A DNA stretch of 64,000 nucleotides. It comes from Sipunculus nudus. Its lineage: Eukaryota; Annelida; Sipuncula; Golfingiida; Sipunculidae. The position numbers were made by a program, and so were the translations under genes. Within the stretch, counting starts at the first letter, position 1. Each line of letters opens with the position of its first letter. The notes beneath the pieces are model-generated. The model ran no database searches and had not been told where the DNA came from. It saw nothing but the letters and a program-made list of their open reading frames with translations. Location: the NCBI GenBank assembly GCA_026874595.1, contig CM049317.1, positions 70,827,618 to 70,891,617 of the forward strand, given 5' to 3'. Shown piece by piece: positions 1 through 12,660 of this stretch.

Positions 1-480
1 CTATCCATATTAGTTTGAATATAATCGATAAAAGAAATGTTTGACATGTAAATGTCAGTATGTTCCCTATATAATTAACCATCTAAGCCACCTGCATCGT
101 TAGCTATTAAAACCTGATTAATAACACGCAAGCATGGCTCTGCCTGTTTCATTATTACTAATTTAAAAAATGAAAGCTGGATTACCACCTGCTACGCAAA
201 CTAATTTGAGCTTGACATGTAAATTCTAGATTAATAAGGAATTCCAATTCAAAATCCCAAGATATAAAACAAATATGTATAAGCAAATTACATGAATCAA
301 GTAAATCATGCAATATAACTTATTTCTAAAATAAACACTACCGTTTACCATTTTAATACATTAAAAGTCCAAGTTTTTATTATTCTAAATATTCTTATTG
401 TTCGGCGTTATTCTTCCATATCTATTTGACCTGTAAAGTCTTAGCTAATTGTTTTATTTTCAACCGTCTTTTGTTATTTT
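1..480. repeat. Left copy of a long-spaced direct repeat
   Basis: This stretch matches 63529-64000 in the same orientation with about a dozen substitutions or small indels over 470 bases. I see no gene in it. The match starts at the window edge and runs to the other edge, so its true length is unknown. It could be a higher-order duplication of the whole array or two haplotypes joined in assembly. Confidence 0.9.
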
Positions 481-1640
481 ACTGGCTTCCCGAGATTATA
501 ACAAGTACATATATACTGTCGACTAATATACAAATAAACGCGGGAAAATACAGGATTGATTCCTGCTATAAGAGCATAAGAACATAAGATTCCTACATAA
601 GAAAACTTGGCTGTTAACCATTAGCTTAATTATGAAAAAATATGAAGTAAATTGCTAAAACTGATTATATAGAGAGAGAATTAATGCTAAATAATTAAAT
701 TCCGACATAATTATAAATACAATTATGATCTTCCTTATTGCACACATTATTAGTAATCAGCATGGCCTATCATCCGATGCGATTCATGTTTGTGAACGCT
801 CTATTGCATATATTGGTCAAACATGCGGTTTGTCTTGATTCAAAAACTTTAGGTACGCAGGTTGTTTTCCTAATTCCTAATTTATTAAATTGTTAAATTT
901 GTTTAGGTGATATATATTTTTATAATTATGGTTAGTATAATTCACTAACGAGCACGCTTAAATAACCTAAATTTAAACCATAAATAAAAATGGAAGTGGA
1001 AAATAAATAAAAAAAATTGTTGAGTATTACATTCCAATTAGCCGTAGTCCACTAGGAAAGGACTGTAAGAAGATAATTTTAGATTTTCCGTTCTATGTCC
1101 CTGCTATGGCTAAGTACCTTGGTCATCTATGTGTCAGCCAAGACAGGCTATGGTCTCGAAATGTTATTGTGATTTGCCATGTTGTTCTACGACGGGCATG
1201 TTTTGAACAGCAAAATATTCGGACCCTATATAATTATTCACAAATGGTGTGTTTGAGCAAGTGTTAAAAAAAAGAAGAGTACGATATTTACACATGTTTA
1301 ACGATTGAGTTATTCAAAGGCTCGCCTGAAAACAATCAATTTGGTATGCTCACCTTCATTAGCATGGAAATACCACTAGACTATATTGTCAGTATAACGT
1401 TGCATTATTTCCACATGTCAGTAAAATTTAGGTATATCTTTGAAATTTGAGATATACGACAAAAGAAAAAAAGTTCCCTGATAATATATTTCAAGAACTA
1501 CTTGAAAGACGTGTACTTATGGCAGAATATCGGGTTTTAAAGGTTGCGTTTCAGCTTTATGTTTTTTTTTAGTAGAAGATGAAACACTGACTGGAACATT
1601 CTATTTGAAATTGTGACTGTTCTTTATTTCTAGAAAATGA
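481..1640. other. AT-rich non-coding stretch
   Basis: No coding exon, RNA gene or recognisable repeat was seen here. It is AT-rich with short homopolymer runs. Confidence 0.5.
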
Positions 1641-1900
1641 CAACCCATTTCAAATATTTTTAAGAATATTTGCAATCGAAAGGGACTTAAACTTTCGATA
1701 TTCCATTCAATTGGTTAAATAATTCATGGTATCACATATGACAGCTGGGAAACACTTTGACACAAGCGTGTTAGCGGAGCTATAATACCGGCACGCAGCT
1801 AGGCACTTATATTCGTATTCCAGTCGACACGTGAAGAGTGAACCCGATTAGTTATCAGATGAGAAATCGATTCGTGGTGTCTTAGTTTTATTAAGCATCG
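1641..1900 (+). repeat. Diverged copy of the array's gene-upstream block (unit 0)
   Basis: This block aligns with the regions upstream of the DUF4440-like genes, such as 14270-14400 and 53250-53430. Shared landmarks are CACATATGACAG, GAAACACTTTGA and GACACGTG. The TATTTATA element found in the other units is not present, so any promoter here is probably decayed. Confidence 0.6.
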
Positions 1901-3560
1901 TCATTTGAATGCTCGTGGAATGTACTTTAATATCAGGAGTAGTAAAACACAATTTTTACTCAACTGAGCTGATTGATATGAAGGATTAGTAATTAAGAAT
2001 GATGTTCATCTGTTAGGCAAGAGATGTACAATGAACCATTGGGTTAATTATAAATCAAATAGCTAATTAGACGAATGCAAGGCTGTGAGTTACTCTGGTA
2101 TATAGGACCACAGAGCGTCAAATGCTAGTGGGATGATGATAGGGAAGGCCCGCAGGGCCAGTCAATTAACTGATCCTGTAACTGTTTGATTCATGTTATT
2201 GCCTTATTTAAAAAATATATAGGAGACTACATAGGAACATATGACAACATGAAACTTAACAGAGAATGCGTTCTCGGGTTACATGTTACAGTAAGTGATT
2301 CCAGATACGACATGAAACAGTTTAATAATTCGTTAGATGGGGGTATCAGGGATTATGGTTGTACCTTCAGACAGCACGCTAGGTCTTAATACTTGCATTA
2401 AAGTGTTCACAACACTCACTTCAGACAAACACCTGTGTGCTACAGTAGGAGAACTCTATAGGAGAATCTATCTCTTATTTCTTCGAAGGCTATTATATTG
2501 AGACATGTTGAAAATTTAGACCTATAGATTTAAGTTGTCGTCGATACGCCCCTTATCTACAGACACCGGGTCATGCGTTGTTCTGTGTTTTCTTCTTCTT
2601 CATTTGTTAATTTACTTTATCTATGAAGCAATTCGCAAACCATGGTTGAACCCATTTGCTGTCAGTCAAGTGGCAAATACATGTTATGAATTGTTGACAA
2701 AACTGTAAGGGTTCTTATTAAATAATATTTTTATTGCAATAAACGTACCTATGACACAGTCCTCTGTGTAGCACTTACTTTCACGTCCGGTTGCAGCGCT
2801 CTGCCGCTAGCACTCAGGGCCGAACACTCGCTGTTCACAGCGCATGTCTCTCATCAACAAATCATATTCACAGGCGGGAATCACACCATTATTGAATCCT
2901 GACGTAGACTCAGAACAATCTTAAATTTTCATATCACTTATACAGTCATTCACACTCTGGATAATACTTATTTACAGATTGTTTAATGTCAACGTGCAGA
3001 AATCTGTGACCTATCTCCTTCCTTTGAGCTGAGCTAATATTCGTAGACTTTCCCTGAATTGATCTGTAAAGCAGGGTTGCAGGAACACAGACCGTCACGA
3101 ACTGTTTATAATCTACATGTATTGACGGGAGGTCACATTTGTATTACGATTTTCATCTTTATCGCTCACAGTGTCGAACAGTCCAGGTATAATCTGTAGA
3201 CAACCAACATGTAGTCCTCCTTACAGGTACGACACCCCCCCCCCCACACACACCTCCCCATCCCATATACGACTGGCATCAGATGCATTTCTAAGAATTG
3301 GCCATGATTTAGAGTTATAAAGATTTTAATTTCTGTCTAGGTCCTTCTTCCGTGTTCTTGGCTCTTTTGAGTGTTGACTGGAAAGTATTACTGATATCTG
3401 CACTCGATGTATTTCAAATTCCCATCTTTCATCATGGCGCATACTTCTAGTTAGATAATCCTTTTTTTCATATTAATCCTATCAAAATTTGCCAAAGGGA
3501 TGACTGTGTTTTTTGCTGTTTCCGGGATCAAGCTTGATTCTTATATAGCTGGTTCTCTTG
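1901..3560. other. Unit 0 spacer without recognisable genes
   Basis: No supported gene was found. A poly-C run of about 12 bases followed by CA repeats lies at about 3233-3252. Short open frames here have no recognisable domains and no conservation elsewhere in the window. Confidence 0.45.
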
Positions 3561-3566
3561 ATGCAA

Positions 3567-3610
3567 TAATATATATACACACACACATACACACATATAT
3601 ATATATATAT
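3567..3610. repeat. TA/CA microsatellite
   Basis: Simple alternating TA and CA dinucleotides, of the same kind as the TA tracts throughout the array. Confidence 0.85.
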
Positions 3611-3822
3611 TGTTATATATTCTTATCTGTTGAAAAAAAAATAAAAAAAAGAAAGAAAGGGACAAGGCGTTCTCTGATCATTTCGCTGCAAATGCTTTTG
3701 GATGGCTGGATCAAAAATTTTATATTCAGGATGTGTTTTTCAGGCAAGAACGGTGGACACTCATTTGAGATACAGGTAACAAATCCTATGGTCACTGTGG
3801 CGATGTAATGGGTCTTTCAAAA

Positions 3823-3945
3823 TAATGAAAAGGAAGGCTTAAAAGATGTTGTAACCGGCACAGGTCACACAGAGGTTTATGCAAGGTTTAAAAGCGTCTT
3901 TCATTATACTAATAAAGGCAATCAAGCAAAACCGGAGCAGGGCAA
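3823..3945 (+). pseudogene. Isolated exon C fragment of a DUF4440-like gene
   Basis: Read in frame, this gives NNEKEGL, then TGTGHTEVY, then FHYTNKGNQ and finally EQGK, running into a GTAAGG splice donor at 3946. This is a diverged homologue of exon C in the intact copies (RNYEKEG, GTGHIEVY, FHFTATGNG, ERCK). It lacks the start of exon C, has one residue fewer in the middle, and has lost residues the other copies share. I see no exon A, B or D nearby in usable form, so it is read as a relic. Family assignment is good; any function is unlikely. Confidence 0.7.
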
Positions 3946-5439
3946 GTAAGGACAACTTTTTATTTAATCCCTTTTTGAACCACTTCTGTCAATTTTGAAA
4001 AAAAAAAAAATATTAAACTTTTGAGCTTCCCTTTTGTTTTTTTTTAATTTTACTGATTGGGTACACATTTTGTTTCAAAGATGACGCGCGAAAAACGTAT
4101 AATAATAGTAAAATTAAAACAGTTTTCACTGCACACCCTATTCATGCGAAATAAAAATCAGATTGGTTCAATTGAGAAGTGGCGCGTAACTTTTTGGCAT
4201 TTTCATTTTTTTTCTTAGTAAAGGACCCTTCAGATAAACAGTCAAAAAGTGGCATATAAATGATGGAGCCTTGTATGAAACAGACGAGTTCACCCTGAAC
4301 AGTTGGAATTCTTATTAAATTATTCATTTTAATAATTTCAAAGGCATTCACCATAAATGTTATCGAAATGCAAGAGATATATTTTCTCTGTTGTGTCTCA
4401 CTACTACATATACCCGGGCTAAAAACAATACAGATTACTGTCAGCAGAGGAAACACAGGCTGCCATATTCGCAAGTGCAGAGATACGACTTTAACCGTTT
4501 TTATTATAAAGAATATGGATTTAATTGTCTTGAGTGAAAGTGACGACCCATTCTACGCCATTCCAAGTCTTGCAGCTGCACGCATGCATCGCCAATCACC
4601 ACGTGTACCCGTACTGGTTTTGGGCAGCTATAACAGATTACTTCCGAGTGATACTAGAGAATAAGGTTGCTGAAGATCCTTAATCTAAGCTTGCGATTGT
4701 CTAGTCAGGGTTCTATTGAATAGTCGTAACAATTTATATTGCAGAACATATCCAACTGGTAACCAATTTGAATCTTGAAGATATGGGGTCAGGTGCTAAT
4801 ACAGTAACCCCCAGATCAGTTTGGTAGCAGGTTCAGATTTTAATAGTCCTGATAATTCTGACCCTAATATACCATGCTGGAGAGAACTGGAGTAGTCGAG
4901 TCGTGACATAACTAGTGCATGCACCAGAGACCTAGCCGTGTCCCTTGATATGTATGATCATATCTGACTGATATTCTGTAGGGAATAAATGACAAGATGG
5001 GAAAACTGATGTAACGTAGTCATCCATACGTAGGGCACAATCAAATGTCCAAAAAAAAGTTTTGCACGGAATGCCTAATGTGGGCCTCAACGTGAAATGT
5101 GATCTGAACTTCAGGGAATGTCCTCTTCCAGTTGATTTGGTAATTATTGGAAATTTTTTTTTGGTAATCCCTGGTTATGTTATCCTTCATGTACTAGCTC
5201 GGTTACACAGACAGTGTAAACAGCAGTTAAAACCATATTTCACATAAAGCCATTACCATCAGAGTCATTACTAATGATGTAGTCGGGAAGGTCTTGGCTT
5301 TACAGACTACCATTAAGATATCACAATTTAATATTTGACCATAGCGAGGCTTTGGATCTGAAATAAGATCCAACATTTTACCCCTCGTTAATGAACTGGC
5401 AACGAATCAGCACTTTCCAGATGTTCACTTGAAATAGCT
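3946..5439. other. Unit 0 spacer
   Basis: No gene supported. Short open frames at 4142-4474 and 4368-4664 overlap on opposite strands and show no domain, splice context or conservation in the other units. Confidence 0.4.
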
Positions 5440-6375
5440 TTATGCCAAACATAAACCACAATGGATACTTGACTAGATGAAGTCGGTCACTAACTTGTTT
5501 ATAGACTAAAAATTACTGTTAACAAAAGCACTGCCCCCACGTACCCAACCATTGACCTTTGTGTTAGCTTGTTAAGTAATTCCTTATTTCTTCTCTTAAA
5601 ACAGACATATACATGAAAACAAACGGACAGTATGCTTCGTTTAAAAAAAAAACAATTATTCTAACTTTTAGATAGAGTAATGTTTGTTTCAATTGGAAGA
5701 CATTGGATGAAACATATCAGCTTTTCATACAGAATGATTTGTGATCCAGAATAATTAAGAACAATATGTTTAACAAGATGGCCAGAAGTAGCCAAAATAC
5801 AACTAGTCTGAACCCATCTATACATTAATGATACGTTGATATTCAACTGTTAAGTTACCCGAAACAGTGTAATCAGGTCAGTTCTTTTTTATAAGTGAAT
5901 AAACATAATGGTTCACAAATTCAAATATGAAAATCTCTTTGAAATGGAAATATATTTTCCTGTATACCCTATTACAATGTTTGACATTTCATGAATATTA
6001 TTATACAGGAACAGGCAATAGCGCCATAATAGAGCAAGGCAAGTAAGAGAAAATTATGACTTGGACATATTTCATCTCACTATTTTCATTGCCAGTTGTG
6101 AACAAGCAAATTATTTTTTTCTAGATTCTCTCTTTGCCTTGTAGTAATGTAGATAAACTTAAAAAAAGAAAGTACGCTGCAAAGTAAGGAATGACTACTT
6201 TGCTCTAAAACTTCGGTCAGATTGACTCAACCAGAAAAGTTACATAATATTACATTATGTCATGTTTCTTTTTAGGGACATATGTATCTGGGTGAGCGAC
6301 GGTGGATCAGATGGACGGTGGAAAGTGGCGTATGACTTGTGCAGTATCTCCGAAACCTTGCGGGGGCACCGTTAA
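5440..6375 (+). pseudogene. Deletion derivative of the DUF4440-like gene (unit 0 copy)
   Basis: From 5440 to about 5975 the sequence matches the intron and flank upstream of exon A in other units, up to the TACCCTATTACAA landmark. It then jumps straight to the end of exon C at about 5990-6042 (YTGTGNSAIIEQGK) with a GTAAGA donor. Exon A, exon B and most of exon C are therefore deleted. Exon D begins at 6276 after a TTTTTAG acceptor and reads DICIWVSDGGSDGRWKVAYD as in copies 1 and 2, but then LCSIS in place of LWNAS. The family's TAA stop is GAA here, which extends the frame by seven codons to a TAA at 6373-6375. Without a signal peptide or N-terminal half it cannot encode the usual product. 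Confidence 0.8.
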
Positions 6376-8050
6376 CGATTGGAGTTAAGCACCAACTGAT
6401 TAAGTTCAATCAGTTTAAAAGGAGTTCAACACCAAACGACTAAGTCCAATCAGTTCAAAAGGATGAAGTCCAACTTTAATGTATACTTAAACTGTTATCC
6501 AGTTTACATTTCCATGGATACATGGTTCTGTTTTGTGTCATTTTATTTAAGAACTGAAATAAAATCAGTCTATAAGAAAAACTCTTGTAACTCATTTAAC
6601 ATCCTGTTTTACGTCCTTCTTGTTACGAACAACACGTTTATCTGTATACCCAATCAGCTGGTACGGCCGAAGTTAGAGTTGTGTTGTTTGTTCTTAACGT
6701 ATTCCTTCTGTTAAATTTACCTGGATTAAGAATGTTATCCATATCACTGTCAAGGTCAGACTGGGTCGGACCTTGCCCAGAATTCTTTCAGCATGGACAC
6801 ATGACTAGACACATACACATGCATTGATACCAAACGTCTTGGAGAATATAACAATAAATTTATTAACTATATACAAGAAGGATATATATAAATGCTGAGT
6901 GGCATATAGTCCAAGTTTAGCTAGAAACGTGAGAGTGTTAATAATTGTCCACAATGTCCGGACATCAGCAGAGACATTCCTCAGATCTGTCACCAAGTTG
7001 GGGAGGATTTTTGCGCTCTAGTGGCAGCTCTCTAAGGGGCACATGTACCAAGACTCATACCTATAAAACAATGAAATGCGTTCTTTTACTAGAATGAAGG
7101 GAAACAATGAAATAGAGCTCTAGAGAAGGAGAAATGTTATGCCTCTTTGTTAGAATGGACAAAAAATGTACTAAATATAAAACAGTTTCCAGGAGATTTA
7201 TATAAAAAAACTCAATGGATTCCCCTTGGATTATAACATCTGGTTTTGCTTTACACAAGTTATACTTCAATGGATTCCCCTTGGATTATGGGATCAACAA
7301 TTACAATAACATCTGGTTTTGCTTTACACAGGTTATACTTAAACTTCACAATCTTTACTCTGCAGACCACAATAAATGCTCTCTACTGGTTTGGTGAAAG
7401 AACTTATTAGTGGAGACTCACCATGTGTATCCTGCCAGTTATGCCATACCATCAGGAACCACAATATAGTTGTGCCCACGTGTTCACACACACAGCACCA
7501 AACCATCCTGGGCTGCACTGGGAAGAAGGGTCATCTCAGGCAAATAACAAATAATATTAAGAGTTCATGAGGTACCTCTATATTCATCTAGTTTAAGTGT
7601 TCTCAGAGTTGGCTTATCATCAGTTTTAGAGAGACCTCCTGCCATATAGGCTTTTAGTCATTGTCCAGCTCGGTATCACAGGTCTCTCTCCTCTAGGGAT
7701 CTCTAGCCAACTGAATTATCATTGGTCAAGGTTTGCCTCCACAAATTTTCTACCCAATAACCAGTATTGACAGCTAATTGTGGTCTTTTGAAAGTTACTG
7801 TAACAAGACGGGCCTATTCACAAGGCTTTACAATAGGGACCAGAACAGAACACTCACTAAATGAAGGTTCTGCCTGAATGAATTCTAAAGGGGAATTCCC
7901 CAGGTATTGCTTAAGGAAACAAAAACAAGGAGTTGGGGGTCTGAAAGGCTGTTTGATATCACGCATGCCACACTGTGTCAAAAAAAAACCTGAAAAGGTG
8001 TACAGTCACTAGGCACTTTGTGACAATCACAACTTATTCAGTATACCCTT
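6376..8050. other. 3' flank of the unit 0 pseudogene and spacer
   Basis: About 6376-6720 aligns with the 3' flanks of the intact genes (landmarks GGGGCACCGTTAACGATT and AAGTTCAATCAG). Beyond that no gene or known repeat was recognised apart from the short duplication at 7212-7340. Confidence 0.5.
7212..7340. repeat. Short imperfect tandem duplication
   Basis: A block of about 55 bases beginning TCAATGGATTCCCCTTGGAT occurs at 7212-7266 and again at 7267-7340. The second copy carries about 18 extra bases after GGATTA. Both contain CATCTGGTTTTGCTTTACAC. Nothing suggests a function. Confidence 0.8.
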
Positions 8051-8184
8051 ATTGAATTGCGGAGCTATCTTGAAGATTTCACCAAAATCGGTTGAAAATG
8101 TCCTGAGTAATGTAGCTAGTTGACAAACAAACATATCAACGCCCACAAAAACATAACTCCCACCACTTGGTGGAGGTAATAAAC
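8051..8184. repeat. Dispersed repeat ending in GAGGTAATAA (unit 0 copy)
   Basis: Related to 18556-18688, 32784-32918, 57980-58113 and more distantly 59433-59567. It starts near TTGCCGAGCTATC, contains TTTCATCAAAATC and a run of ACAAACAAACA, and ends TTGGCAGAGGTAATAA. The pattern resembles the 3' end of a non-autonomous transposon common in marine invertebrates. Which element it belongs to is not determined. Confidence 0.6.
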
Positions 8185-8212
8185 AGGTATAGTAAAACAT
8201 ATTTGCGGACTA

Positions 8213-8958
8213 AACCCCGGCATACAACTTAATTCAACTGGGCTCGACCGAACAGGTTTTCTCAAGTGTTCAACAGTTTCTCCCAGTTTCTGATCCTGCA
8301 GACTGACGGCAACTTGAATGCATACACATATAACCATCCCGACTCAACTCAACAGGATCGACGGCCGAGGAGGTACAAGCTTGTGGTATATGAAAGAAAA
8401 GTCATTGATACATGTCATTTTATTTATCAGTTTACACTGTGTATATCTATATCACGCCCTTGCAATTTTTTCATATAATAGCTAAATCATTTTTGTTTGA
8501 TCTACCGTCAATTAAATCTAAACAATATCATCCGTTGTACTGTGATATCCATTTTATATCTACAATGTAGTATTTTTATATTATACTGTCATTGTTTCCG
8601 GGATATTGGCTTTATAGAACTATTCATATTTGATGTACGCACAATGCTAATGTAAAGTAATATTGTCTTTCTCTGCACCACATGATATTGGCCAAGAAGA
8701 TCACATGGCCGAGGTCCTAATGTGGTCTGAGACAAAGCTGTGATTAGTTGCTGACTGCGGTTCTGAACAACGAGACTCAACTGGAAGCGAGTTTTTTTTT
8801 CTGATACTGCCAAAAACAAGAACCTGACATTGAATGGTGCCAACTGTGGTTGTGGCGCGTCGTTTTCACACATACACGTTACAACGCGACTCAACTCACC
8901 TCAAGTATAAAATATTTTGGCCTGTTGAGTTGAGTCGGGTCGCAAAGTGCATGCCGGC
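8213..8958. mobile_element. Foldback element with ACTCAAC subterminal repeats (long form)
   Basis: The left end reads CCCCGGCATACA and the right end TGCATGCCGG, which are inverted relative to each other. Inside each end lie inverted ACTCAACTC / GAGTTGAGT motifs. Shorter relatives of about 240 bases sit at 18712-18956, 32943-33186 and 58138-58382 in the other units. There is no transposase frame, so it is most likely a non-autonomous DNA element (MITE-like). The target-site duplication is unclear. Confidence 0.5.
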
Positions 8959-9470
8959 CTTAAAACGTTACTACTGAAGAATTTGACATAAATGAGCACT
9001 CGAAGCACAGGCAAAGTTGCGAAAACCTGAATGAAACTTTACTTTTGAACTGTCCATGCTACGTCTGCAAGTGAAAAGCTACACATATGGGAGACAATTT
9101 ATGTGTACCGTAAAACATGTAGAAGTCAATTTGTAATGAAATAACAAACATTCTGTTGTTATATTTATGGATTATTAATTTAATCCCTCAGAAATGCACC
9201 CTAACTTGAAGGAATATATTTCATTGATTCTTGCTTATTAATTTTATCCTGCACAACAAATCCATAATACTTCAAAGGCAGAACTTGATACCCACTACTA
9301 GTTATCATGACATTAAAAAAACGTGAGCATATCATGTTACAATTTAAGTAGATTCAATTAACAGGAAAATAACTATATATACTCAACGGAAAATAATATG
9401 ATTGTATTGCAAGGTGCGTTTGAAAGTGTTACTCCCTTAGAAAAAAATTAAAACTACATCCACCGGCAAA
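8959..9470. repeat. Flank shared with unit 4
   Basis: Aligns with 58383 to about 59075 of unit 4 (landmarks CATGCTACGTCTGCA and AACATGTAGAAGTC). Non-coding; shows that unit 0 and unit 4 share the same gene-distal order. Confidence 0.55.
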
Positions 9471-9474
9471 CATG

Positions 9475-9671
9475 TATAGAAGACCCCTTTGGTTACCTGG
9501 CTTCACAAACATAATGATTTTGAATCCAACGCCAATTCTTTCCTCATGTCCTACGACTTTTTGTCAAATTCACCAGATGAATTGCTCGGTCCCGAAGTGC
9601 TTCTTGTAGTTACACTATTTATGATTTTGATTCTTGGTACATGTGCTCTTTATTTTCAAATCAGAGAGTGA
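9475..9671 (+). other. Conserved short ORF region, coding status uncertain
   Basis: This stretch aligns with 59691-59876. Both begin with ATG-(Tyr or His) followed by RRPLW, and both end in the same TGA after a hydrophobic LLVV stretch. In unit 0 the N-terminal and C-terminal halves lie in different frames, so it would be frameshifted if it is a gene. It might be a decayed small secreted peptide or simply non-coding homology. No family is recognised. Confidence 0.2.
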
Positions 9672-9938
9672 ATTTCGGTTATTGTGGCTCAGAATGTTTA
9701 GGGTCATATTTTTTCTTTTGTCATGACATGAAGATACAGTTTTTCAAAACTATGCTAATCTCAATTTGCAACTGGAGGGCATTTGCAACTGAATAAAATT
9801 TGTTTAATTCATTAAATCTACCAGGTGACTTTAGTTACTTACTTTGTGAATCGCAAACATTTATTTAATGAATATCTAAAGCAAACTGATCATTGAAATA
9901 TTCTGAAAAAATTGATCTTGTAATCTTCTGAAATACAG

Positions 9939-10028
9939 AGCGGAGTCGGCTAAGTCTGTCATGAAAAGCCTGTTGTGCACATCTGGTGTCTTCACGGTGC
10001 CTTTCCTGTTATTGCGTACGGCCCCACT
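9939..10028 (+). CDS. Putative signal-peptide exon (MKSLLC type), unit 0
   Basis: After an acceptor (GAAATACAG) there is an ATG at 9961 followed by 22 codons, MKSLLCTSGVF then TVPFLLLRTAPL, ending at a GTGAGT donor. The matching stretch in unit 4 (60124-60210) keeps the same ATG, acceptor and donor, with an in-frame three-base length difference. The product would be a basic start plus a hydrophobic core, as in a signal peptide. This suggests the first coding exon of a second gene lying 3' of each DUF4440-like gene. I could not find the downstream exons, and units 1-3 lack this exon. Family unknown. Confidence 0.4.
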
Positions 10029-10039
10029 GTGAGTTACTT

Positions 10040-11190
10040 ATTCAAAAAGGAGACACTTTTCCGGATAACACCAATATTATGTAAGTCCTGATTGACATAG
10101 ATTCCCTGTTATAGTAGAATTAAAACTTAAAGCTATGATTTAAAAAAAAGATCTGCAAATATGCTTAATAAACTGCGTGATAACACAATCTAGTATTTCT
10201 TCCTATTTATAAATTATGCACTCAGTTTTCCAAGGTAGATATTTTTAAAACATCAAACATTCAAACGTTTGACAACTTTCCTGTTTAACACAGAGAGATT
10301 CATTAGGTGTGAGCGAATACTTATTTTGTTAAGTCTCCTTAGTTATAACCATGAATACGTACACATTTTAGGGTTGTAGATACAGGTATAGTAACAATGG
10401 TTTTCGCAAGTGTTATTGTTGTATGATATGGAACATTCTGGATGTATTTGCATTTAAACATACCGAAGGACACACCGAAGATTGGATATAATAAAAGGAC
10501 AGCAAAATATCCCTGCCCGCTTCCACGATTAACTCGATAAAAAAATATAATGACCCTTATGAAAAACTAACCAATAATAAGCAATTTTATTACCAGCTCT
10601 TGAAGTTTGACATGTCCTCAGGCAAACGTATTAATACACGAATCATAAAGATAAATGTAATAAGCACCTAAGCACACTTAACTATTTTCACATTCACATC
10701 AATTGTCAATTCGACCCCAACTATATTGTTATCACAACCCTTTAGAGTTGCTAAACATGGAAAATATGATGACATTTAACACAAATAAAAATCACCGTAG
10801 TGGAGGACAGCTCCATCACTTTGGACGCATGTGCTGATCCCAAATGCATCTATTGCGCGTGGGGCCTTGATGGGCACAACGACGTGTTTTAGGGCAATTA
10901 AGTTACGCTACCACATTTGACCTTCCTTAAACGTATCTTCTATGATAAGGCAGATTTAATTAAGTTTAAGCATTCAGTATCACTGTGGTAGTGGTTGCAG
11001 ATTTGTTATCCGTTACCCGTCAATAGGCCCCATTACTGTAATCACTATTGCAACATGTATAGTTAAATCGGATTTTGTTTGTCTATTTTTTTTTAATGGG
11101 ATTACTGTGATAACCCCCTTTGGGCGTACACGGAAAAGGAAAAGTACACGGAAAATCGCGTTAAGCAGTATTGCCAAAACCACAATAGAA
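10040..11190. other. Spacer between unit 0 and unit 1
   Basis: No gene, RNA or array repeat was recognised. The base composition is ordinary for the window. Confidence 0.4.
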
Positions 11191-11324
11191 GATCTTGAAA
11201 AAAGAGGGTTCCAGGTAGAAACCTAAGGGGTACTTCAGAGTGGACTTAGTGGGGAACCTTTTAAGGTTTTCAATAGAGGTCTGAGAGGAACCCTCCAAGG
11301 TTTTTCAAGATGGACTGAGCGGGG

Positions 11325-11325
<1 letters not shown>
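11190..11325. repeat. Degenerate short repeats at the left edge of unit 1
   Basis: Several variants of a motif of about 50 bases occur, with the pattern GAACC, a few bases, AAGGTT, TTCAAGATGGACT, GAGCGGGG. Part of it recurs just before the TA tracts at 21755-21810 and 35990-36040, marking the left boundary of units 2 and 3. Confidence 0.55.

Positions 11326-11387
<62 letters not shown>
11325..11387. repeat. TA microsatellite
   Basis: Nearly pure TA dinucleotides; the same tract lies at 21812-21880 and 36041-36126 with different lengths. Confidence 0.9.
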
Positions 11388-11389
<2 letters not shown>

Positions 11390-12660
11390 CAGTTTGCGAA
11401 CAACCAACACCATTTCGAGGCATTTTATTTAAATAATACTTATATTTTCAGATCCCCTTGGAATCATTCAGCGTAGAGTTTTTATACTTCAGGCAAATGT
11501 TATGATTCGACTGAATAAATTTCACTTTTTCTTGATATTAACTAACACAGATGTTGAATACTTTGCACCGTCTCTCCTACCCGCACACACACAAATGGCG
11601 ACAAGAACAAACATCCACGCTGCCCCTATTTGTGCTGTTCCTTTTTGGTTTGGGTGTTCATCAAGAATACATTTCTGATTGTTTACGTGTTCTTAGGTTC
11701 ATGTTACCTCTTGTGGCTCAGGGTCTTCTTGTGTAACAAATAAATATGTAGTCGTGGCAGCGTTTTTAAACCCGAATTCCACACTTGAAACTCATGCCCC
11801 GGGAATTAAATCCAACCGTTGTGCAACTTTCACTACAGACCTGGTGCTCCAATGGTCCACACTGAAATCACTCACTTATAAATGTTAAATTAAACAATAG
11901 TAGAACATACGTGTAATATCAAACTTCTTGTTGATGATCTTCAAGAGCTTACTTGGACTAGGACCAATCTCGTGCGTCCTGTCGCGGTAGGAAATCGCAA
12001 CACAAGATCATCAGAATTGAGTTTAATAAACCTTATTGTATCTTTAAGTCTTTCAGTTGCTCGGCAACGCTATTTGAATTAACTATCTGCAGACATTAAG
12101 AACGTTTACAATAAAGAACATATCAGGAGAAACTCAAAACTAATCAATTTCGAGAAAATTTTATTCTTAATGGTTTTATGTCTCTTATATTTTATTAGAA
12201 GATTTCTTTAAAATCATTTTAACGTCATTTCAACTTAATTATTTTAGTAAATAATTAGTCATGGAAGCATTTAAAGAATATTTTGCTAGTTTGCTAGGTA
12301 ATTATGATATTAAATATATTTTATTCATTCCATACTTTTATTGTTCATAACATAATAATCACAATTTTATTTAGAAGAGCGTTATAAAAGGTTATGAGTG
12401 TAATGAAGGCCTGAATGGAGACCTTCCACTTCAATAGCAACGTATACTATGGTAATCTTATTGATGTTAAGCCAATGTAAATAGCTAGCAAAAATGTATA
12501 CGTTCCGATGAATACTTCCAAGCTCACATTGCAAAATTCCATTCAAATGTACCAGTTATTTGTTAGTTTATAAGCACTATCTCTGCCTTTTATCCTTACT
12601 AGCTACGTAACGTTGGTAACATTAGGATTATTTTCCAGTCAAATAAAACACTCCAATATT
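11390..12660. other. Shared non-coding block of units 1-3
   Basis: Matches 21883-23225 and 36127-37475. About 11755-11875 read on the minus strand has weak tRNA-like character (GTAGTG, then AATTCCCGGGGC), which hints at an old SINE, but this is not firm. The open frames are short and carry no recognised domain. Confidence 0.45.
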
